A stretch of DNA of 64,000 nucleotides from CACIAM-69d sp001698445 (GTDB lineage Bacteria; Cyanobacteriota; Cyanobacteriia; CACIAM-69d): assembly GCF_043235035.1 (NCBI RefSeq), contig NZ_JAZAQF010000034.1, positions 11,193 to 75,192 on the forward strand. The letters run 5' to 3'. The notes under the pieces are model-generated. The model saw nothing but the letters and a program-made list of their open reading frames with translations, was not told where the DNA came from and made no database searches. The position numbers and the translations under genes were made by a program. Of this stretch, positions 60,311 to 64,000 are shown in pieces. Every line of letters starts with the position of its first letter. Position 1 is the first letter of the stretch.

Positions 60311-61237
60311 CTAGCCGACGGAAAGCGCCTCAGCAGACTGCGGGCGCGATCGGGGATAACGCTCCATCAGCGATCGCACCTGTTCCGCATGGTAGGAACT
60401 ACGCGTCAGCGGCGAAGAAACCACCTGCAAAAAGCCCATGGACTCCCCGGCCACCCGCCAAGCTTCAAACTGCTCCGGAGTCACAAAAGACTGCACCGGC
60501 AAATGCTTAGGCGAAGGCTGGAGATATTGCCCGAGGGTCAAAATATCGCAATCCACCGATCGTAGGTCGGCCATGGCTTGTTCCACTTCCGCCGCCGTTT
60601 CCCCCAGCCCAACCATAATTCCAGATTTGGTATACAGCCAAGGGGCAAGGGTTTTGGCGCGTTGCAACAGTTCCAAGGTCCGTTGATAGTCCCCTTGAGG
60701 GCGCACCCGGCGATAAAGACGGGCGATCGTTTCCGTGTTGTGGTTCAGCACCTCCGGCCCCGCCGACAGGATAATATCCAGCGCCGCCCAGTTACCGCAA
60801 AGATCCGGAATCAACACCTCGATCGTGGTTCCCGGCGAGGCCGATCGCACGGCCGCAATGCACTGGCGAAACTGATCCGCCCCACCGTCGGGCAAGTCAT
60901 CCCGATTCACCGATGTAATCACCACATGGTTCAGCCGCATCCGGCGCACCGCTTCCGCCAGCCGCGTTGGTTCCGTGGGATCCAGGGCTTTGGGCTTTTT
61001 CTCAAAGTCAATGTCGCAGTAGGGACAAGCGCGGGTGCAGGCGGGCCCCATGATTAAAAACGTGGCCGTTCCGGCATTGAAGCACTCGCCAATGTTGGGG
61101 CAGGAGGCTTCTTCGCAGACCGTGTTCAGGGCCAAGTCCCGCAAAATATCTTTGACATTGCCCACGCGCTCCCACTGAGGAGCCTTGACGCGGAGCCATT
61201 CAGGTTTTTGGGCGATCGGGTTGGAGTTTGGGTTCAC
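60311..61237 (-). CDS. lipA: Lipoyl synthase
   Basis: 308 residues from GTG 61237. The auxiliary 4Fe-4S cluster uses Cys41, Cys46 and Cys52 (CEEASCPNIGEC). The radical SAM cluster uses Cys67, Cys71 and Cys74 (CTRACPYC). Both, together with SVNRDDLPDGGA, mark LipA. It inserts two sulfurs into octanoyl-lysine of 2-oxoacid dehydrogenases and the glycine cleavage H protein. The C-terminal RSSYHAE motif holds the Ser that ligates the auxiliary cluster (RSSYHAEQV). Cyanobacteria often have two LipA paralogues. Confidence 0.95.
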   Translation of the reverse strand: MNPNSNPIAQKPEWLRVKAPQWERVGNVKDILRDLALNTVCEEASCPNIGECFNAGTATFLIMGPACTRACPYCDIDFEKKPKALDPTEPTRLAEAVRRMRLNHVVITSVNRDDLPDGGADQFRQCIAAVRSASPGTTIEVLIPDLCGNWAALDIILSAGPEVLNHNTETIARLYRRVRPQGDYQRTLELLQRAKTLAPWLYTKSGIMVGLGETAAEVEQAMADLRSVDCDILTLGQYLQPSPKHLPVQSFVTPEQFEAWRVAGESMGFLQVVSSPLTRSSYHAEQVRSLMERYPRSRPQSAEALSVG

Positions 61238-61438
61238 GAGTAGTCCGGTTGGGTTTCACCCAGTTTTAGGGCACTTATTCATTATTGATTAATTAACACT
61301 AATCAATTAGGGCTAATCAATTAGAGCTAATTCATAAAGCTAATTCACATCGATTTCGCGCCCAAGGGAACGGCACAACCTCATGGGCGGAACTGCCTCA
61401 ACCGGTTTCTTAGCCGATCGGCCTTGGATTCCCAGCGG

Positions 61439-63295
61439 CTAATCCTGAGATTGGCGATTGTTGCCGGTGGGCTGGTTGGCCGTTGAGGCTTGGGCGGTGT
61501 TGGATTTGCCCTTTTGGGGTTGGCGAGCCTTGGCAAAATAGGCATCAATCACCGATCGGGCAACGGGGCCGGCCACCTTGCCACCGCCACCACCATTTTC
61601 CAAAAACGCCACCACCACAATCTCCGGTTTTTCATAGGGCGCATAGGCCCCAAACCAAGCATGGGTTTCCCGGGGCGGATCTTCCGCCGTGCCGCTCTTG
61701 CCTGCCACCGACACCGTGCCATTCAGGGCTTTGCCCGTACCCGCCGTCACCACACTGCGCAGGGATTTTCGCAACAGTTCCAAGGTGCTGGGTTTCAAAC
61801 CCAAAGACTCCCGCTGAATCGGCGTGGACTGCACCAACCGGGGCTGCACCCGATAGCCCCCATTGGCCACAACTGAAAACATGACCGCCACTTGCAGGGG
61901 GGAAGCTTGCACGTAGCCTTGCCCGATCGAAGCGTTGACCGTATCCACCCGATGCCAAGGCCCCAAGTCATTTTTTCGCTTCCACTCATCGCTGGGAATC
62001 AGCCCCCTGGCTTCTTCAAACCGCAACTCAATACCCGTCGGTGAGCTAAAGCCCAACTTCCGGGCCCAAGTAATCAGGTTTTTTTCGCCCGCCCGCAGGC
62101 CCGCTTGCCCAAAAAAGGTGTTGCTGCTCATGGCCATGGCACTGATGAAGCTCATGGGGCCAAAGCCAGACTTGTTCCAATCCCAGACCCGGGTACCATC
62201 CACGGGTAAATAGGCATAGGTAGGCAAAACGGCATCGGGCGGGAGTTTGCCCGACTCCACCGCCGCCACGGTGGTGACCACCTTGAAGGTACTGGCGGGG
62301 GGATAGGCCTGCAAAGCTCGGTTCACGAAGGGATGGCGACGCTTTTGCAGGGCTTGCCAAGTGCGTTGGTCAATCTTGCGGGTGAAGATATTGGGGTCAA
62401 ATCGGGGTTCGCTGGCCAGGGCCAACACTTCGCCAGTTTTGGGGTTCATGACCACCACGGCCCCGTTGCGTCCCCCCAAGGCCGATTCCGAAGCCCGCTG
62501 CAAGTCCACATCTAAACTGAGGTGGATATCTTCACCGGGTCGAGCGGGGCGATCGTCCAAAATGTTGATCAGGTTGCCCTTGCCGTCAATTTCCACCCGG
62601 CCGCTACCAGGCTGGCCCCGCAGGGTAAATTCCAGGGACTTTTCAAGGCCCATTTTGCCCACGATGTCGCCATAGCGATAGCCTTTGGCGGATTTCTGGG
62701 CCCGAAATCGGTTGCCTTCTAGTTCTTCTTTGCTGATTTCGCCGATGTAGCCCAAGACGTGGGCGGCTGTTTCACCGTAGGGATAGGAGCGACTGGTTTC
62801 CCGTTCAATTTGCACCCCTTGCAGATCCACGCCATATTCCCGCAACCGCACAACCTCTTCGGGTTTCACGTTGTGCTGAACAGGAATCAGAAAGCGAGAT
62901 TCAAAATCCAGGTGATCGGCCCGAGCCTGTAGATCGTCTTCTGAAATATTGAGGGTGGTGGCCAGGATGTTCCGCAGCCGGGGCCAGTTGGGCCGGTTAA
63001 CCGCTGTGCGCCAAACGGAAACGGAGTGGGTGAGCTGGTTACCCGCGAGCAGTTTGCCGTTGCGATCGAGCAGGTTGCCCCGGCTAGGAATTTTGGGGAT
63101 GGTTTGAATGCGGTTGCGCTCGGCCCGGGCCCGCAGGGCCTCACCTTCCATGAGCTGGAGATGCACCAGGCGCTGAGCCAGTCCCCCAAAGATCAACAGG
63201 GAAACCACACCCATCAAAATCCAACCTTGGTTTGATCGCCCGATGGTGCGGCCATCGGTGTTGAGGCGATCGTACAGCGGTTGTAGCAGCGTCAT
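61439..63295 (-). CDS. mrdA: Penicillin-binding protein 2 (elongasome transpeptidase)
   Basis: 618 residues from ATG 63295 (MTLLQPLYDRLN); the frame reaches 63352. One N-terminal membrane helix (WILMGVVSLLIFGGLAQRLV), then the pedestal domain (GNLLDRNGKLLAGNQ), then the transpeptidase with SxxK Ser in PASTFK near residue 331, SSN near 391 and KSGTAE near 532. It crosslinks peptidoglycan during side-wall growth, acting with MreBCD encoded elsewhere in the window. A Gly run (GGGGGK) and a Gln/Asn/Ser tail end the protein. RodA is not next to it. Confidence 0.93.
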   Translation of the reverse strand: MTLLQPLYDRLNTDGRTIGRSNQGWILMGVVSLLIFGGLAQRLVHLQLMEGEALRARAERNRIQTIPKIPSRGNLLDRNGKLLAGNQLTHSVSVWRTAVNRPNWPRLRNILATTLNISEDDLQARADHLDFESRFLIPVQHNVKPEEVVRLREYGVDLQGVQIERETSRSYPYGETAAHVLGYIGEISKEELEGNRFRAQKSAKGYRYGDIVGKMGLEKSLEFTLRGQPGSGRVEIDGKGNLINILDDRPARPGEDIHLSLDVDLQRASESALGGRNGAVVVMNPKTGEVLALASEPRFDPNIFTRKIDQRTWQALQKRRHPFVNRALQAYPPASTFKVVTTVAAVESGKLPPDAVLPTYAYLPVDGTRVWDWNKSGFGPMSFISAMAMSSNTFFGQAGLRAGEKNLITWARKLGFSSPTGIELRFEEARGLIPSDEWKRKNDLGPWHRVDTVNASIGQGYVQASPLQVAVMFSVVANGGYRVQPRLVQSTPIQRESLGLKPSTLELLRKSLRSVVTAGTGKALNGTVSVAGKSGTAEDPPRETHAWFGAYAPYEKPEIVVVAFLENGGGGGKVAGPVARSVIDAYFAKARQPQKGKSNTAQASTANQPTGNNRQSQD

Positions 63296-63436
63296 AGGAT
63301 GATCAGCCGATGGAAAGAGGGAGCAAGGGGAAAAATCCCAAGCGGACAACAATCAGCAAGCGTAAGAGCAGTTAGCGATCAAACCAACAGGTGCAAGTCA
63401 TGGGCCAACTGGTCTAGCTCTGAGCATCAACGCATA

Positions 63437-63474
63437 GGCTCGGGGTCAATGGCTCGGGGTCAATGGCTCGGGGC
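63437..63474. repeat. Tandem ggctcggggtcaat repeat
   Basis: The unit ggctcggggtcaat is present twice, with a partial third copy ggctcgggg, in the promoter region of the PBP2 gene. Confidence 0.75.
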
Positions 63475-63772
63475 GATCGCACAGAGAAGAAGCAACGGGA
63501 CGGGGAAAACAAAACCAGGAACACGACAACCCTTGGAATCCCAAAAATTAGGCTTTTGGGGATTCGATCGGGGGTTTGTTAATGGGCGGCGGGCGCTTAA
63601 GCGACCCGTTGATGGGGGTTTGTGTTTTTTACCCATGCCCAATCGGCCGTCGCCCAATACTTTACCGGAAATTCTGAGGGTGACCAAACCAGTTTTGGGC
63701 ATTTGGCGCGATCGAGCGCCGCAAAGACCTGATGGCACGCTGTTTTGTGGCTTGGGGCGCAGGGCTGATTAG

Positions 63773-63858
63773 GGATTCTGATGATTTGATGACATTAGGC
63801 TCAAAATTTTGAACCCAGGATTCTGATGGTTTGATGACATTAGGCTCAAAATCTTGAG
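63773..63858. repeat. Direct repeat of about 45 bp
   Basis: Two tandem copies with a period of 45 bp (beginning at 63773 and 63818), each starting ggattctgatg and containing tgatgacattaggctcaaaa. They differ at a few positions. They sit immediately downstream of the transposase-like C-terminus. Confidence 0.8.
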
Positions 63859-63887
63859 CAACTGCCTGAATTGAACGTGAATTCGGG

Positions 63888-64000
63888 TTAAGCAGGGAGT
63901 TCAATGCCTAGTGTCGCTAGGTCAAGAGTGGGCTTCTTGGGCTGATGGCAGTAAGCAATCAGCCCACTGAGCAAATGCACAAAGCCACTGACTGGACTGC
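63888..64000 (-). CDS. C-terminus of an IS982-like transposase (partial)
   Basis: A minus-strand frame enters from the right edge and ends at TAA 63890-63888. Its 36 residues include FVHLLSGLIAYCHQPKKPTL. The block GLIAYCHQPKKPSL near the end is typical of IS982-family DDE transposases, which close on a short Leu/Ala-rich tail. The rest of the gene lies outside the window, so whether the copy is intact is unknown. Sequence beyond the edge would show the DDE residues and the terminal inverted repeat. Confidence 0.6.
   Translation of the reverse strand, partial: SPVSGFVHLLSGLIAYCHQPKKPTLDLATLGIELPA

Larger units (their letters stand above)
63296..63887. other. Spacer between PBP2 and transposase remnant
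   Basis: It holds promoter space for the PBP2 gene, two tandem repeats and no gene. A minus-strand frame at 63662-63904 is produced largely by the 45-bp repeat. Confidence 0.45.

Noticed and set aside
1..64000. tRNA, rRNA, tmRNA or RNase P RNA genes
   Set aside because: No sequence with a recognisable T-loop/acceptor arrangement or rRNA core was found by eye; a covariance search would be decisive.

Overview
This window is chromosomal DNA of a cyanobacterium. It carries the carboxysome shell gene ccmP, the bicarbonate transporter pair sbtA-sbtB, two CP43-like chlorophyll-binding antenna genes (one fused to a PsaL-like domain), an adjacent flavodoxin gene, a GUN4-domain protein and the fbp-zwf-opcA sugar-phosphate cluster. 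The HIP1 octamer GCGATCGC is scattered through genes and spacers, as in many cyanobacteria. The many intergenic 10-15 bp tandem repeats suggest a filamentous lineage of the Limnothrix/Pseudanabaena/Leptolyngbya kind, but that is inference and no species is assigned.

Layout, left to right. 1-6.8 kb: the last codons of a probable tsf gene, an acidic protein whose stop codon hosts a MITE-like element, a UDP-xylose pathway pair (UDP-glucuronate decarboxylase and UDP-glucose dehydrogenase) and a CPA1-type Na+/H+ antiporter. 6.8-9.8 kb: an AT-richer accessory island with a DUF433 antitoxin whose toxin partner has been cut to ten codons, a DUF2283 protein, a small HTH protein, and, divergent from it, a candidate ribosomal-peptide precursor followed by an MvdC/MvdD-like ATP-grasp ligase. 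The last two resemble a graspetide (omega-ester peptide) locus. 9.8-19 kb: a secreted small protein, a GAF-GAF-PAS class III nucleotide cyclase, recN, a glycosyltransferase and metF-rimM. 19-28 kb: ccmP, a pentapeptide-repeat protein, a serralysin-like RTX metalloprotease, sodB, a carotenoid oxygenase with a repeat array growing out of its stop codon, an AT-rich non-coding island and queA.

28-35 kb: mreBCD for cell shape, a GT2 glycosyltransferase, mnmA and moaE. 34.6-39.5 kb, minus strand: fbp-zwf-opcA, followed upstream by a cold-shock-type RRM protein. 40-47 kb: a DUF2993 lipid-binding protein, sbtA-sbtB, an S9 peptidase, a ferritin-like diiron protein overlapping pdxA, and gdhA. 48.7-55.5 kb: a caspase-like protease with two Tudor-like domains, pgi, a zinc-ribbon/coiled-coil/GUN4 protein, a LivM-type permease and a DUF58 protein. 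55.8-59.5 kb: a probable iron-stress unit of two CP43-like antenna genes (4-nt overlap) and flavodoxin, with weak Fur-box-like sites upstream. 59.5-64 kb, minus strand: a glycerophosphodiesterase, lipA, PBP2 and, at the edge, the C-terminus of an IS982-like transposase.

No rRNA, tRNA, CRISPR array or prophage module was recognised. The loci most worth a second look are the graspetide-like island, the CP43-PsaL fusion operon, the caspase-Tudor protein and the zinc-ribbon-GUN4 protein.
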